NCBI GenBank assembly: GCA_964019695.1
Contig: CAXHUL010000501.1
Span: 187,401-251,400, forward strand
Direction of reading: 5' to 3'
Origin: Loripinus fragilis
Taxonomy: Eukaryota > Mollusca > Bivalvia > Lucinida > Lucinidae
DNA: 64,000 nt
Positions 21,080 through 33,497 of this stretch are shown piece by piece. Each line of letters starts with the position of its first letter. Positions within the stretch are counted from its first letter, which is position 1. The translations under genes were made by a program, and so were the position numbers. The notes under the pieces were generated by a model. The model was not told the origin of the DNA. It ran no database searches and worked only from the letters and a program-made list of their open reading frames with translations.

Positions 21080-22290
21080 CGGAAGAATTCTCCTTGTTAC
21101 TCTTCAGCATGACTTTACCTCCACATTGGACAGCGGCGTACAGGCAGACACGATTGTCTTGGAATTTTCTAAGGCTTTTGACAGAGTTCCAACAATTCAG
21201 TTTACCCGGGAGGCTACACCACGATGGCATCAGGGGATACCCAACAGTACATCACATACTTCCTTTTTGGCAGAACCCAGTGTGGCTGTTGAGGGTTGTT
21301 CTTCAGAAAGCGTGCCCGTCTTAAGGGGGGGGGGGTCCTGTATGTGTCAGTACTGGGGCCCTTGTTATTTTTGCAATTTATTCTGTATGTGCCAGATACT
21401 CCAAACACCTCTAGGAGAGTATTTACTATTACATGGAGTGCACCACTGAAATGGCTATGAATTTTTAGTCAAAATAATCAGAATATAACATGAAAAGGAC
21501 AATCAAGAAAGATGTGTAAATGAATTGACAAAACGTAAATTTTGGAATTTTAACTGTATTTCGAAGTATAATTAATTATTGTTGGAAAGGGGGGATGGCA
21601 TGCTGTGAGACTGACACGACTAAAAATTCTAGATGATATTATGTGTGAATGATTGATGATAGATGATTAGTGTCATTAACGACCTCAAGACAATCTCATC
21701 TCCAGACATGTTTGTTTGCAGATGACTGCATAATGTATGGACCGTGATTATGTCGTCCTACAGCAAGACCTTGATGCTTTAGCAGAGTGGGAATCCAAGT
21801 CGGGTGGTGAATTCCATCCTCAGAAATGCAGTGTCCTGAGTGTATCAAGATCCAGACCCCCTTCAGACCCCCTCCCACAAGCTAATAGGACACATCATGA
21901 ATACTGAAGATGCAACAAAGTACCTGGGTGTCAACCTCAAGGCTACCGTTTCTTGGAAGACACACATAGAAATTATCTCCAATAAGCCCAACAGCATGCC
22001 CAGGATCTTAAGACGCAGCCGCAGGTCTTGTGGTGAGGATTAAAAAGCAAACAACTACTTCAGCATAGTCCGCTTGAACTTTGAATACTGCTCGTTTGTT
22101 TGGACCCAGCACAAGAAGTGTCAGATTCGGAAATTAGAGATAAATCAAAGAACAGCTGCCTGGTACACAACAAACCGAAACAGGAACACCAGCAGCCTGC
22201 CATCAATTCTCAAGCTTCTCCAGTGGGAATCTCTCGATTCCAGGCGTTCCAAAATTCAACTGATACAGACAGATAGTATAATGTGTCCTT
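21080..22290 (+). pseudogene. Decayed non-LTR retrotransposon reverse transcriptase
   Basis: Reading across frameshifts gives successive pieces of a LINE reverse transcriptase. These are a conserved block with SGVQADTIVLEFSKAFDRVP (21126-21190), an ATPRWHQGIPN-type segment, a SESVPVLRGG segment at a degraded substrate-binding motif (about 21300), the catalytic CLFADDCIMY (about 21710-21740), HPQKCSVLSVS (about 21820), TKYLGVNLKATVSWKTHIE (21905-21975), FEYCSFVW and a C-terminal QWESLDSRRSKIQL (22225-22262). A 250-bp unrelated stretch lies between about 21400 and 21670. A G11 run near 21327 is one likely frame break. The order and motifs fit the Jockey/CR1-like reverse transcriptases common in molluscs. 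Multiple frame breaks make it non-functional. Confidence 0.85.
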
Positions 22291-22369
22291 ATTATATGTA
22301 CAAGAGAGTATGCAGGTTTATTTGTGTTGTTATTGCTTCTTTGGCTTTTATATAGTGGTTTTGGCTGCA

Positions 22370-22925
22370 TTTTCTTATATCGTCTTTACAGTTGGTCAGG
22401 CCTTTATAATGACGATTGTGGCATAAAACTTTCATGGGTGGGTTAGAGCCTGGTGTTTTAGTTGGTTGTACTTACCGTGGTTAAACTAGGAGGTTTCTTT
22501 GGCTCTGGCAGAATAGGACTTAAGAGCTTTTTACTTTGTTTCATCTAAGTATGTTGATTTGATATTATTGTATGTATTAGGTGTCCATAGAAAGGCAACT
22601 AATGCAGCTGGTACTTGAAGGCACTATAAAGGATTTGTCTGCAGTTTGTGATTATGGTATTTCCTGACCATTCTCACTTACTTTGATTTATTCGATTGTT
22701 TCTCTGTGATGATACATTGCATTCCCTAAGAAGACTCCATGCGAAGTAAACAATTTAGTTTTAATGACAACAGAGTCTTGGGCAAAGATTTGCCCCCGGT
22801 AAAATGAGAAACAAAACATTTTTGCATCTTGATCCACATCTGAACGAAGGTTGAGGTTGGTACAGTGAAACTACTTTAAGCCCACCAGTAAAGGTATTTT
22901 ACTGACCGTTCCAAGGCGGTGCTTC
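22370..22925 (+). repeat. Dispersed repeat B, copy 2
   Basis: Diverged second copy of 18545-18924, including GGTCAGGCC, GGTGGGTTAGAGCCTGG, GATACATTGCATTCCC, TCCATGCGA and CCAAGGCGGT. A short fragment of the fold-back arm (GTTTGTGATTATGGTATTTC) is inserted near 22640. Confidence 0.55.
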
Positions 22926-22959
22926 TTTGTGTATCATGTTTGTTATTTATGTTTCATAG

Positions 22960-23180
22960 TAAGAAAGAGGGCGAAGATCAGGATTCAATACAATCAAGTA
23001 CCACACCTGTCGCAGGATATCACATGGAAAAGTGACAAACAAACAATTAGACATCACAAACAAGGGCCAAGAGGTCAGCCCTTTCCCAGCAGGGGACAAC
23101 AAGGCATCAATAAAAAGACGCCCGCGAAAGCATAACAAACACAAGACAGAAATAACACAAATGATGCACAAAAGAATTAC
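22960..23180 (+). pseudogene. Possible repeat-associated ORF fragment
   Basis: A short open stretch (RAKIRIQYNQVPHLSQDITW, GPRGQPFPSRGQQ) continuing past a stop. From memory this peptide pattern recurs in predicted proteins of many marine invertebrates, which would make it a repeat. I cannot verify this, and no function is inferred. Confidence 0.3.
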
Positions 23181-23213
23181 CACCTTGGAACGTGCAGTAA
23201 TAAAATAATAAAT

Positions 23214-23645
23214 AAAGTTGCCATATCACGTAACGTCGGCACTTTTCAAAAGAATATCACAGCAGAAGTGAAACGATATCATATGATAACGATATTTTAT
23301 CACATGTTACCTAAGAATCCATTGATCCATCTTCAGGATTCAGCTTTGATTAACTTATATCTGGTGCGACACGCTCTAGCTCCAATGACTTGCTGACACC
23401 TCTATCTCATTGACAGAACGTAGGTCAGTATGAATGCCTGTAGGATGTTTCTCCATTCCTGAATGAAGGACTGCTGCAGCTGTTGTTGGTTATGCCGAGC
23501 TTCGGTTTATCTCATTTTATAAATATTCAATAGCACTAATGTCAGGTGTCTTTGTCCATGGTAGCCGATGACTATTCTGCAACTGTACCAGTGCCTGTCT
23601 GTGATATTCTTTTGAAAATTGGCGCCATTATGTGATTTTGTGACT
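23214..23645. repeat. Possible inverted-repeat element
   Basis: A CTTTTCAAAAGAATATCACA segment near 23236-23262 is inverted at about 23598-23622, with weaker similarity extending outward (ATCACGTAA / ATCACATAA). No TSD identified. Confidence 0.4.
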
Positions 23646-24084
23646 TTTACTTATGGCGTGATATTTATATTTTCTATGATTTGAATTTATCATTGAATCG
23701 ATTGAAAATAAATTTATGCCAGGTATGTATCATGCTTATTCCCAATTTTAACGCAATCTGTACACACATTATTAAATTACATAACTTATATAGTAAGTAT
23801 TGCATTAGCTGTGGTCTGGAGTGCATTTTATCTCCGTCAGGTCTGGTACTTGATTGTATCTATCTGATCTTTGGATAATTCTTTACCTTTCCTTTAGCTG
23901 CAATCAAATACCTATTTATGCAGATATACTATTACTTACACACCTGAGTGCTTGTAAGTAACAAATGCTGTTTCTAAAACACGCATGGCAATAAATAAAG
24001 AAGGGATGGCTAGGTATGGAATGGTAACAGATGTCAGTCATATAACAGAGCAACGCAGCATAATATTATATTTCCATATGCCTT

Positions 24085-24385
24085 ATTTGGTAGGTAGGTA
24101 GGTGGTGGGTGGGTATATAGGTAGGTGGATGGGTGAATGGGTAGGTAGGTATGTTGACCTGTAAGAAGGTATCTAGACCTGCATGTAGGTGGGTAGATCT
24201 GTATGTAGGAAGGTAAATATTACTGTAGGTAGATAGGTAGACCTCCAGGTACGTAGGTGAATAGATAGATAGGTAAGAAGGTACAGATAGATAGGTTTGT
24301 ACATAGACCTGTAGGTAAATAGGTAGGTAGACCTGTTGGTAGTCAGGCCCGTAGGTAGGTAGGTAGGTAGGTAGGTAGATTGGGT
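24085..24385 (+). repeat. GGTA-rich microsatellite/minisatellite
   Basis: Degenerate GTAG/GGTA tetranucleotide array, purest at about 24352-24378. The minus strand reads as Tyr-Leu-Pro-Thr repeats without interruption for over 80 codons, but this simply reflects the repeat. Confidence 0.9.
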
Positions 24386-24784
24386 TATGCAGCCCTTTGA
24401 AAATTCGTGGAAGAACAATTTCGGTATTTAGTATATCCCTAACAACCTCTTTCTCAAAATCATGACCGGCCATTCAAAACGTTCACAGAATGTGTAAACA
24501 TATGATTGAGGTTGAATAAAACCGATCAGGTGAGGTTTTTCCAAAAAACATTCCTAGCGGCGTAAAGATAAGTATCTAAGGAACATTTCTATATAAGTTT
24601 TATAAGGTTACGTCATAAACTGAAGTGAAAATTGAGTCCACTCTTATCAATTAGAATTTTGAACAAAATCTGCACATAAATATTACGCCGTAGAATGTGT
24701 CAAAACCAAAAATGACATTCGGAGGCGTAATCTTACACCTACGGTCAATATAGACGGGGGAAATCCCCGGCCCCCGGCTCTTAA

Positions 24785-24970
24785 TGAAAGGCCTGATAAG
24801 TATCAAGTTGATTGGTACACAAAACAATTCGTTATGTTGTCCAAATGGTTTGTCATGCAGAAATGTTTCACGATTATGTCCTGTCAGTTTGACATTACGT
24901 GCTGTTGTGACTACTTTATATGATGTGCAAACTTCATTATGATGATGAAGGCATTGTCAAAACCAGGGGT
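24785..24970 (+). repeat. Inverted partner of 27770-27950
   Basis: About 175 bp inversely matching 27770-27950, including AACAATTCGTTATGTTG, AAATGGTTTGTCATGCAGAA and TATATGATGTGCAAACTTCA. The 27.8-kb copy directly abuts the second 21-bp minisatellite, so this is likely a solo end of the same element. Confidence 0.7.
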
Positions 24971-27190
24971 GGGGGGGGGTGGGGGGCTTGGAATTGGCCC
25001 TCACGGAAAATGATGGTTTTCTGAAGTGTCCCACATGACTTAAATAGTACAAGGGGATAATAGATTTAACCGTCTTTTTAAAATGGTCTTTTTGGGCCTG
25101 GCTACTTCGCTACTTTGTGAGTCGCAAAATGAACGTACATCATGTCATTGGGAAAGAATGGTGTAACTTTGACCTTTTACCGAGTGTCGGTGTATACAAC
25201 AACAGTATTGGCACGCAAGCTGTGGCGTAAGCTATGACGTGCGATAAGTCACACTGGTACACCAGATCAATTCGCGACGGTCGAGTACAGAAGCACCTTT
25301 TATATAATAACCATGTCCCCCAATAATTTTGTAGGGGGGGGGGGGAGCAGAATAGCCTTTGGCCCCCAAATAATCTGTATAATTGACACATAATTGTTTG
25401 TGACTCAGGGTAAAGATCTAATACGCAATTTCCACACATTATTATTAGTAAAAGATATCGCGACGCGCGTTTGTTATTTCTAACAAATAACTTGGCGGCG
25501 AAGCGAGGGGATGAGGGAAGTTAATTATTACTCCTTCCCATGCTTCCGCTTTTCGCAGACATGCAAACCAAACAACGGACTAACAACTAAAAATTAACAC
25601 TAAACAATAATAACTAAGCCCTCTACCAACCCCATCAACTTGCTCTGTATGTTACTGCCATGCTTCTGCATGCCACGCAAACCTAAGGTTAATATACACC
25701 AATGGTTTCACATGAGAAACCGGAAGGTATATTATTGACCATATTTTCGGATTACGAGATATGTTGCTGGAAGGACTCAAAACACACACACCGGTAGTCC
25801 GGTTTTAAGCCTTACCACACTCGAGCAGCTCACTTTACCTGTTAAGGGTAAGCCCAAATCCCCGCTATTTTCCCCTAGATGACTAAGCCATCGCATGATT
25901 GGCTATCTTTCGGACATGGAGTTCAAAATTTAAATTAACAAACAAGTGAGTTTCCCACATAGGGAAATAATCACAGAGAACACCAACACCTCATCCGCTC
26001 CACAAAACTGCAACTAAAATAAAAAGAAAATACAATTAAAGAGGCAAAAATTTATTTCCCATAGTTTCCTCAAGTGGGAAACTTACTTCGTAGATCGATG
26101 TCCACGTCTTGCAAGCATATGTACGGAGAACTGGATGGAGAAGCGAAGTGAAACCTGGGTGGAGTTACCTCTAAAACATTAGCGTACAGCTCACCATTAG
26201 AGGAGCGGCAAACTTAAACAAACATTAACAAATCCCCTTGCCCTTCCAGGCGGATTAATAACTTATATATTCTGGAACAGTAGGGGTGGCACTGTGCAGA
26301 CTAAATTGTCACACTGATCCCTACAAGATTGAATAAGTTCTTAAGAGCCTGCTTTAGAACATTATCAAAATTCAAACTAATAATGCCCCACATTTTTATT
26401 AAATACGGACAGCCGTAAGATAATGGCGGGCTAAAGCCAGAATTCCTTCTTAAAGCCTTAGTGGATGCATAAAACTGGGGCGTTTTGTGCGCGCTCTATA
26501 TGCCTAGGCGGGGCCGCATTACGCCGACATTATAACTGAAAAATCATCATTATTATTAGTAAAAAAATCCTTGCTCGCTCGGAGTTTTTGAATTTGGTTT
26601 AAAGTTCTCTGAGAGCAGACAATTTGCTAAGATTTTAATACTTGTTCATTTCTTAAAGTCAGCAGGCTGTTATCACATTGTATGTATATGTATGAATGAA
26701 TGTATATGTATCATTTTATCACAGAAACTGGTTTTTAAGCTTATCCTATTATTCCTATTTTCTATCCTAAATTTTAAAGAGCTCCAATTTTTTTCTCTAA
26801 CCTTTTATCTCTCTTTGCTTTTTAATCTGAAATTACTTAAATATATATATATATAATTTTGTCTTTTTTTTGGGGGGTGGGGGGGGAGCTCTGTTTTTTT
26901 TCCCTCTTAGCTTTTTACTCTGGAATACCCTACCAAAATTTTTCCTCGCTCGCTCGTACTCAAATTATATATTTGCTTTCTTTAAGATGTAGATCCATTG
27001 CTTTGATTTAAATAATGCATGTGTATAAATGTATGCAGATTCAAATAGATTTTAGGTAATATAATAACCAAAAACTTTCCTCGTCACTTCGCTCACTTGA
27101 AGTAAAATTACATGTATATATTTGTTTTTTTTTTCTATAGAAATCATTTGCTTTGATTTTAATGCTTTTCATATCAAGATTCAAATGTAT
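24971..27190. other. No gene recognised; G-runs present
   Basis: Contains G-runs near 24966-24987, 25334-25345 and 26870-26887, a T-rich tract and no convincing exon. Text-like similarity between 25690 and 26560 (GTGAGTTTCCCACAT… blocks) is too weak to delimit. Confidence 0.4.
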
Positions 27191-27195
27191 AATTG

Positions 27196-27320
27196 TATGC
27201 GTGCATATGCATGCATGCATACATGTATGTGTGCATGCATGCATTGGTGTTTGGCCATTTAGCAGCTTGTACATGCGTTCATACATGTGTGTGTGTGCAT
27301 GCATGCATGCGTGTATGTAC
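27196..27320. repeat. Alternating purine-pyrimidine tract (GCATGCATGC, TGTG)
   Basis: Two runs of TGCATGCATGCATAC/TGTGTGTGCATGCATGCATG type. Sequences like this can adopt Z-form; open frames rich in Cys/His/Met across it are artefacts. Confidence 0.7.
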
Positions 27321-27373
27321 TTTTTGCAATACACCCCCCCCCCAAAGTATTCATGTTGGCCTCTCTGGGTATG

Positions 27374-27388
27374 CCCCCCCCCCCCCCC
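27374..27388 (+). repeat. C15 homopolymer
   Basis: One of several C/G runs within 200 bp (also a C run near 27335 and G13 at 27485-27497). Confidence 0.85.
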
Positions 27389-27769
27389 ACAATATTGAAA
27401 AGCTTCCTACGCATATGATTTATATCGGACATGTTCAAAATGGTGCGATTTTTTGTTGTAATGCATGGACCACTCAACGTATATGGGGGGGGGGGGGCGG
27501 AAGGGGGGCGGAATTAGGGTAGGCTACAGCACGTGTCATATCTGTTTTGTATGACATCTCTGAAAAGTATGACATCTCTGAATAGTTTTTCTACTATGTG
27601 ATCACTGATCCAACATGCTTTCTAGAAAACAGTGCATTTTGAGAGAAAACAACTACAGATGGTTGACAAAAGTATTCGTCACTTAATGACGTCGCCGTTT
27701 TAAACAGTGTGTTTCCAGGTTGTATTTTTTTGCAAAAACTATTCCTGGAAAACTATAGAAGCTACAATA

Positions 27770-29035
27770 CAAGTCCTGGTTTTGACGATACTTTCATCGT
27801 CATCATCATCATCATGAAGTTTGCACATCATATAAAGAAGTCAAGACAGCATGTAATGTGAAACTGACAGGACATAATTATGAAACATTTCTGCATGACA
27901 AACCATTTGGTCAACATAACGAATTGTTTTGAGTACCAGACAAATTGATACTTATACAAGACCGGTTACAGTATTTACATAACAACTTGTTTTATGACAA
28001 GGCACAGGACCAAATAGATTATGCACATAACGAAATAGATTTGAACATAACGAAATACATTGTGCACATAACAAAATACATTGTGTACATAACGAAATAG
28101 ATTTTGCACGTAACAAAATACATTGTGCACAGAACGAAATACATTATGCACATAAAGAATTACATTGTGCACATAACGAAATACAGTATGCACATAACGA
28201 AATACATTATGTACATAATGAAATACAGTATGCACATAACGAAATACATTGTGCACATAACGAAATACATTATGCACATAACGAAATACATTATGCAGAT
28301 AACGAAATACAGAATGCACAGAACGAAATACATTATGCACATAATGAAATACATTATGCACATAACGAAATACATTGTGCACATAACAGAATACATTGTG
28401 CACATAACGAAATACCTTATGCACATAACGAAATACATTGTGCACATAACGAAATACATTATGCACATATTGAAATACAGTATGCACATAACGAAATACA
28501 TTATGCACATAACGAAATACATTATGCACATAACGAAATACAGTATGCACATAACGAAATACATTATGCACATAACGAAATACATTATGCACATAACGAA
28601 ATACATTGTGCACATAACGAAAAACAGTATGCACATAACGAAATACATTATGCATATAACGAAATACAATATGCACATAACGAAATACTTAGTGTACATA
28701 ACGAAATACATTTTGCACATAACGAAAAACATTATGCATATAGCGAAATATATTTTGCGCATAAGGAAATACATTGTGCACATAACGAAATACATTATGC
28801 ACATAACGAAATACTTAGTGCACATAACGAAATACATTTTGCACATAACGAAAAACATTATGCATATAGAGAAATATATTTTGCGCATAACGAAATACAT
28901 TGTGCACATAACGGAATACATTATGCTCATAACAAAATGCATTTTGCACTTAACAATTTAAATTTGTGCATAACAAAATGACCCTTGTACATGGCGAATA
29001 GAATGTACACATTATAAGGCAGTCGAGGCGTTCCA
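27770..29035 (-). mobile_element. Element carrying a 21-bp minisatellite, copy 2 (inverted)
   Basis: Outer end 27770-27950 (see 24785-24970), then TTATACAAGACCGG and GGCACAGGACCAAATAG. A roughly 45-unit 21-bp array follows at about 28010-28960, then CAAAATGACCCTTGTACATG and GGCAGTCGAGGCGTTCC. Everything from about 27950 onward is the inverse of 12500-13240. The array is longer than copy 1 and more homogeneous. Open frames of 233-285 codons on both strands reflect the 21-bp period. Confidence 0.8.
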
Positions 29036-29040
29036 TATAT

Positions 29041-29041
29041 A

Positions 29042-29086
<45 letters not shown>

Positions 29087-29122
29087 GTCTGTCTGTCTGT
29101 CTGTCTGTCATTCTGTCTGTCG

Positions 29123-29170
<48 letters not shown>
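29041..29170 (+). repeat. Compound microsatellite (TATC)n-(TGTC)n-(ATT)n
   Basis: About 11 TATC units, then about 7 TGTC units, then about 16 ATT units, directly beside the minisatellite element. Copy 1 has only three TATC units in the corresponding position. Confidence 0.95.
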
Positions 29171-29173
<3 letters not shown>

Positions 29174-29221
29174 ATAAATAGTGCATGCTTTATTTTCTAT
29201 GCGTAACAAACATATCAGAAC

Positions 29222-29762
29222 TAGGGCTGCAACGATACAGTTACCTCACGATACGATACATATCACGATATTTGCCTCACGATATGATACGTATCACGAT
29301 ACATTTTTGAGAACTTTAGTCCCTTAGAAATAACATAGATATATGAAATTATGAGAAGTAAATACTTAAATATTAACCTTTGTCATGCTGGATGATTTTA
29401 TGGACTACACTCTTCCCCAGTTTTTATCAAACTTTCAATTATTAGCATGTATTTACAAACAGAGCCATAAAACTGTGTAGATAAAGATTAGCTGGATTCT
29501 CAAAAGCCAGCTGATCTTGTTCTACACTGTTTGGAAACAAGATATATCAAGTGTTTAGCATGAAAAAGGGTTTACTGATTAAAGCAGAACAATTAAAAGG
29601 GAAAATGATAACATTCCTTTTGTACAAAAACGTATATTTTTAAAATTCATTTCTAATTTATAACACCAAGTGCTGTAAAGCACCAACCCCACGATAGGAT
29701 ACGCATATCGTCAGAAAATGTATCGCGATATGATACAATTTCAGTGAATCGTTGCAGCTCCA
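29222..29762. mobile_element. hAT-type MITE (TSD ATCAGAAC)
   Basis: 541 bp; ends TAGGGCTGCAACGATAC and inverse TGGAGCTGCAACGATTC. Flanked by perfect 8-bp duplications ATCAGAAC (29214-29221, 29763-29770). GGGCTGCAACGAT termini are known from animal hAT MITEs. Both termini are packed with TCACGATA/GATACGTATC words. Non-coding. Confidence 0.88.
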
Positions 29763-29770
29763 ATCAGAAC

Positions 29771-30639
29771 TGAAATGGTCTTTTGTTGTCTTGTTGCTTA
29801 ACTGTTGACATTTAGTGCCTACCATGATTGCAAAGATCGATATTTTTGAGTGTTTGTCATTATAATTTGGGAAGCTAAAACCTGTATTTTCTCGTCTTTC
29901 ATCGTGTTATGATTGCTGCAACCTACTACAAATGCGATTTTTCCACTATTGTAGGTTATCTTGAGGGAAAACCCAAAAAAATCAAATTATCAATAAAATC
30001 TGGTTTTCATATTCGGCGGCCCAAACCGGAAGTGCGGTCCCGAGAATCCTACCGTGACATGCTTATATAGCCTCTAGAGGACTGACCTGTTCTCTGTCTG
30101 TATTGATGATTCAGGTAGTGAGGCAAATACTCCAATTTTTAGGATTCACATTCATTTTTTTATCATCGGACATTTCTAGCGAATGTGTTAAATTCGGCCT
30201 GTCATTGAAAAATATAAACATAAATATAAAAAGTCAAAATGAAAATGTAAATGAAGATATGAACGATAATAACTGACTTAATAAGTCTCATTTAATGGGA
30301 CTATGTGGCAAAGTGTGAATGACGATTGACAGGATTACTGATATGCAGCCTATATGATTAAATTATAGGAAGTGCCTAAAGGTACAGGCCTATAACTCTA
30401 GATTTGGAGTCTAGGCATACAGGCTCGTACCTATAGACAGTCCACTGAGTTTTGGCCACGGGCTAAATTTCAATCTTTTCCCTACAGTGCATTTAGTGTT
30501 TAGATTGATAGGTCTCAAGGCGGTGTAGACCTTGGCAGGACTGTTTCTGTGGGAGTAGGCCTGTCGGGTCAGCACTGCACCAGACCTCTGGATAAGTGTG
30601 CATAATTGAAAATTGGTTTTTTTACAAAGGAAAACATAG
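29771..30639. other. No gene recognised
   Basis: No coding or repeat structure recognised. Confidence 0.4.
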
Positions 30640-33110
30640 CTCAGAGATGCCGGCTCAGGGAGACAGTCCTTATGGGCACCCAAAACAGGTGTTAAAATTG
30701 ATTGATGGGAGAATTTTTCTGATTTTACATTAGTTGGTTTCCTGTCTATGAGTGAAAACAAACGTTGGTGGTGCTCAGGAGAGGCTTGTCAGTGAGGGGT
30801 TTCTTTTGTGCACCCTGAGCATGTTTTGAAGTGGCTGAATGGGAGAATTTTCCCAATTTTATGCTAAACTAATTGGTGTTAGAGTTGGTAGAAGGGAGAG
30901 TTTCCCTATTTTTAAGCTAGGAAGGTTGGTCTAGTTGTTTAAATAATTGTAATTGGGCTTTTATATAAATTTATGATTTAAAACATGTTGTGGGTGCAAT
31001 TTTAGGCATCGACCCGATGGGACGGTTCTTTTCAGCGCCCACAACTAGTGTTTGAATTGATTGGTATGATAATTTCTCCAGGTTGTCTGATGTCAAGTCA
31101 GTTTTCTTGTTTGCGAATGAAAACATAAGAGCTGTCTCCTTTGAGACTGTTCTTTTGAACACTCATGAAAAATATTAAATTGGATGGATTTGAGAAGTTT
31201 TCTAATTGGTAGATTGGATAATAGCAAAGGAGAAAGGTCTAACTGTTTGAGTAATTGAAATTTAGCTTTCATATTTATAATTGAAAACATGTTGTGGATG
31301 CTCAAAGGGATCGCCTCATTGAGACGGTTCTTTTGAGCACCCGTTAACAGGTTTTGAAGTGGATGAATGGGAGAATTTTCCCAGTTTTACGCTAAACTAA
31401 TCGGTGTTAATGTTGGTAGATGGGAGAGTGCTAGGAAGGTTGGTCTTCTTATTTGAGTAATTATAGCCCCGCTTTGAGAAAAGGGGGAGGCTATATAGGA
31501 TTTTGGTTGTCTGTCATTCCGTCCGTTCGTCTGCCCGTCAAAATTTTTTTCATTTCCGCTCTATATCTTGAGAACTCTTTTATAGAATTTATCCAAATTA
31601 TGTATGTGCATTGATATTGGCATGATCTAGCTTGGGATTGTTACATGTCATTTTTACCAAGCTTGTACCAGAGTTACGGCCCTTGATTTATGCCAAAATT
31701 TCGTTTCCGCTCAATATCTCGAGAACACATTGACAGAATTTTACCAAATTTTATATATGCATCCATATTAACAAGATCTAGCTTGGGATTGTTACACCTA
31801 AATTTTTCGCACATTTGTACCAGAGTTATGGTCCTTGATTTACGCCAAAATTTTGTTTTCGCTCAATATCTTGAGAACTCTTTTATAGAATTTATCCAAA
31901 TTTTGTATGTGCATTGATATTGACATGATCTAGCATGGGATAGTTACATATCATTTTCCCAAATTTGTACAAGTCATGGCCCTTAATTTACTCCAAAATT
32001 TTGTTTTTGCTCAATATCTTCAGATCAAATTGACAGAATTTCACCAAATTTTATATGTGCATTCATATTGACAAATCTAGCCTGAAATTGTTACACGTCA
32101 TTTTTTGCACATTTGTACCAGAGTCATGGCCCTTGATTTACGCCAAAATTTTGTTTCAGCTCAATATCTATAGACAAATCGACAGATTTTCACAAAATTT
32201 TATATATGCATTTATATTGACAAGATCTAGTTCGTAGCAAAGTTATGGCCCTTGATTGATGTCAGGAATTGATCCTGGTCAATATCTTAAAATTTTCCTG
32301 CTAAAATATCTTAGGGCTGCAGTGGGGCTATAGCCAGATCCTCTGACAATTCTAGTTGTAATTGGGCTTTCATACAAATTTATGATTTAAATTATATTGT
32401 GGGTGTGCAGAAGGATCCCCCTCCCCCTAGGAAGGTTGGTCTAGTTATTTAAGTAATTGGGCTTTCACATAAATTTATGATTTAAAACATGTTGTGGGTG
32501 CAAAAGCATCGCCCCAGTGGGATGGTTCTTTTAAACGCCCACTACGGGTGTTTGAATTGATTGGTAGGATAATTTCTCCAGGTTGTCTGATGTCGAGTCA
32601 GTTTTCTTGTTTGTGAATGAAAACATGAGAGCCATCTCCTTTGAGACGGTTCTTTGAACACACATGAAAAATATAAAATTGAATGGATTTGAGAAGTTTT
32701 CTAATTGGTAGATTGGAGAATAGTTAAGGAGAATGGTCTCACTGTTTGAATAATTGAAATTTAACTTCAATATTTATGATTGAAAGCATGTTGTGGATGC
32801 TCAGGGGGATCGCCGAATTGAGACGGTTCTTTTGAGCTCCCAAAACAGGTGTTAAAATTGAAGTTGGTGGATGGGATAGTTTCCTCAGTTTGCCTTATTT
32901 TAAATGAAAAAATGTCATGGATGCTCACGAGGGCCATCTCCTTGGAGATGGTACTTTTGATCATCAAGGACAAAATTAATGTAAAATAGATGGATTTTAG
33001 AGTTTCTCCAATATTATACACGTTGTTTGATCAGTGTGATATCTAAAATCTATGTGATTGCACTGAAATTGATGGATGGGATAGTTGTATCGCTTGGGAA
33101 GCAATGATGA
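30640..33110 (-). repeat. Degenerate array of GAGACGGTTCTTTTGAGCACC units
   Basis: At least eight degenerate units, each with a half or full GAGACGGTTCTTTTGAGCAC palindrome (near 30680, 30800, 31020, 31145, 31315, 32525, 32645, 32820, 32940). Between them lie recurring spacers such as GATGGGAGAATTTTCCC, AGGAAGGTTGGTCTAGT and AATTGGGCTTTCAT. The 31464-32333 element is inserted in it. Confidence 0.7.
31464..32333 (+). mobile_element. Mollusc-type element with ~140-bp internal repeats
   Basis: The left end TATAGCCCCGCTTTGAG is inverted at the right end (CTGCAGTGGGGCTATA). Inside, about five units contain GCTCAATATCTTGAGAAC, TTTATATGTGCAT, AGATCTAGCTTGGGATTGTT and GTACCAGAGTTATGGCCCTT. Repeats of this wording are widespread in bivalve genomes, from memory. 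Confidence 0.65.
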
Positions 33111-33497
33111 CACATGAGGGATCATGACTACGGCTTCGTTGTCGTCCGCGGCGTCACACTTATGGTTTCCGATCGATTACTGTTGAAAGGATGCATCAAT
33201 TTCATTTAAACTTTACAGAAGGGCCAATCATCATAAAATACATGTCAAGGTCGATAAAGGGGGCAATCGGCAAAATTTTGACTGAGTTATGGCCCTTTTT
33301 TGACTTAGATTTAGGCTAAATTGTCAATTTGTGGTTTCCGATCAATAACTTTTGAAGGGTCAGGCAACAATTTCTTTCAAATTTCATAGAAGTGTAGAGC
33401 ATAATAAAATACAGGTCAAGTTTGAATTTGGAGGTCATTCACTGTTATGGTCCTTTTTTGACTAAGGTTTGGGCTAATGCAAAAGCTCTATTGGCTT

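Noticed and set aside
24066..24473. Tyr-Leu-Pro-Thr repeat protein on the minus strand
   Set aside because: Direct translation of a GGTA-type microsatellite; no conserved non-repeat domain.
27041..27522. Cys/His/Met-rich open frames
   Set aside because: Produced by GCATGCAT/TGTG tracts and C/G homopolymers.
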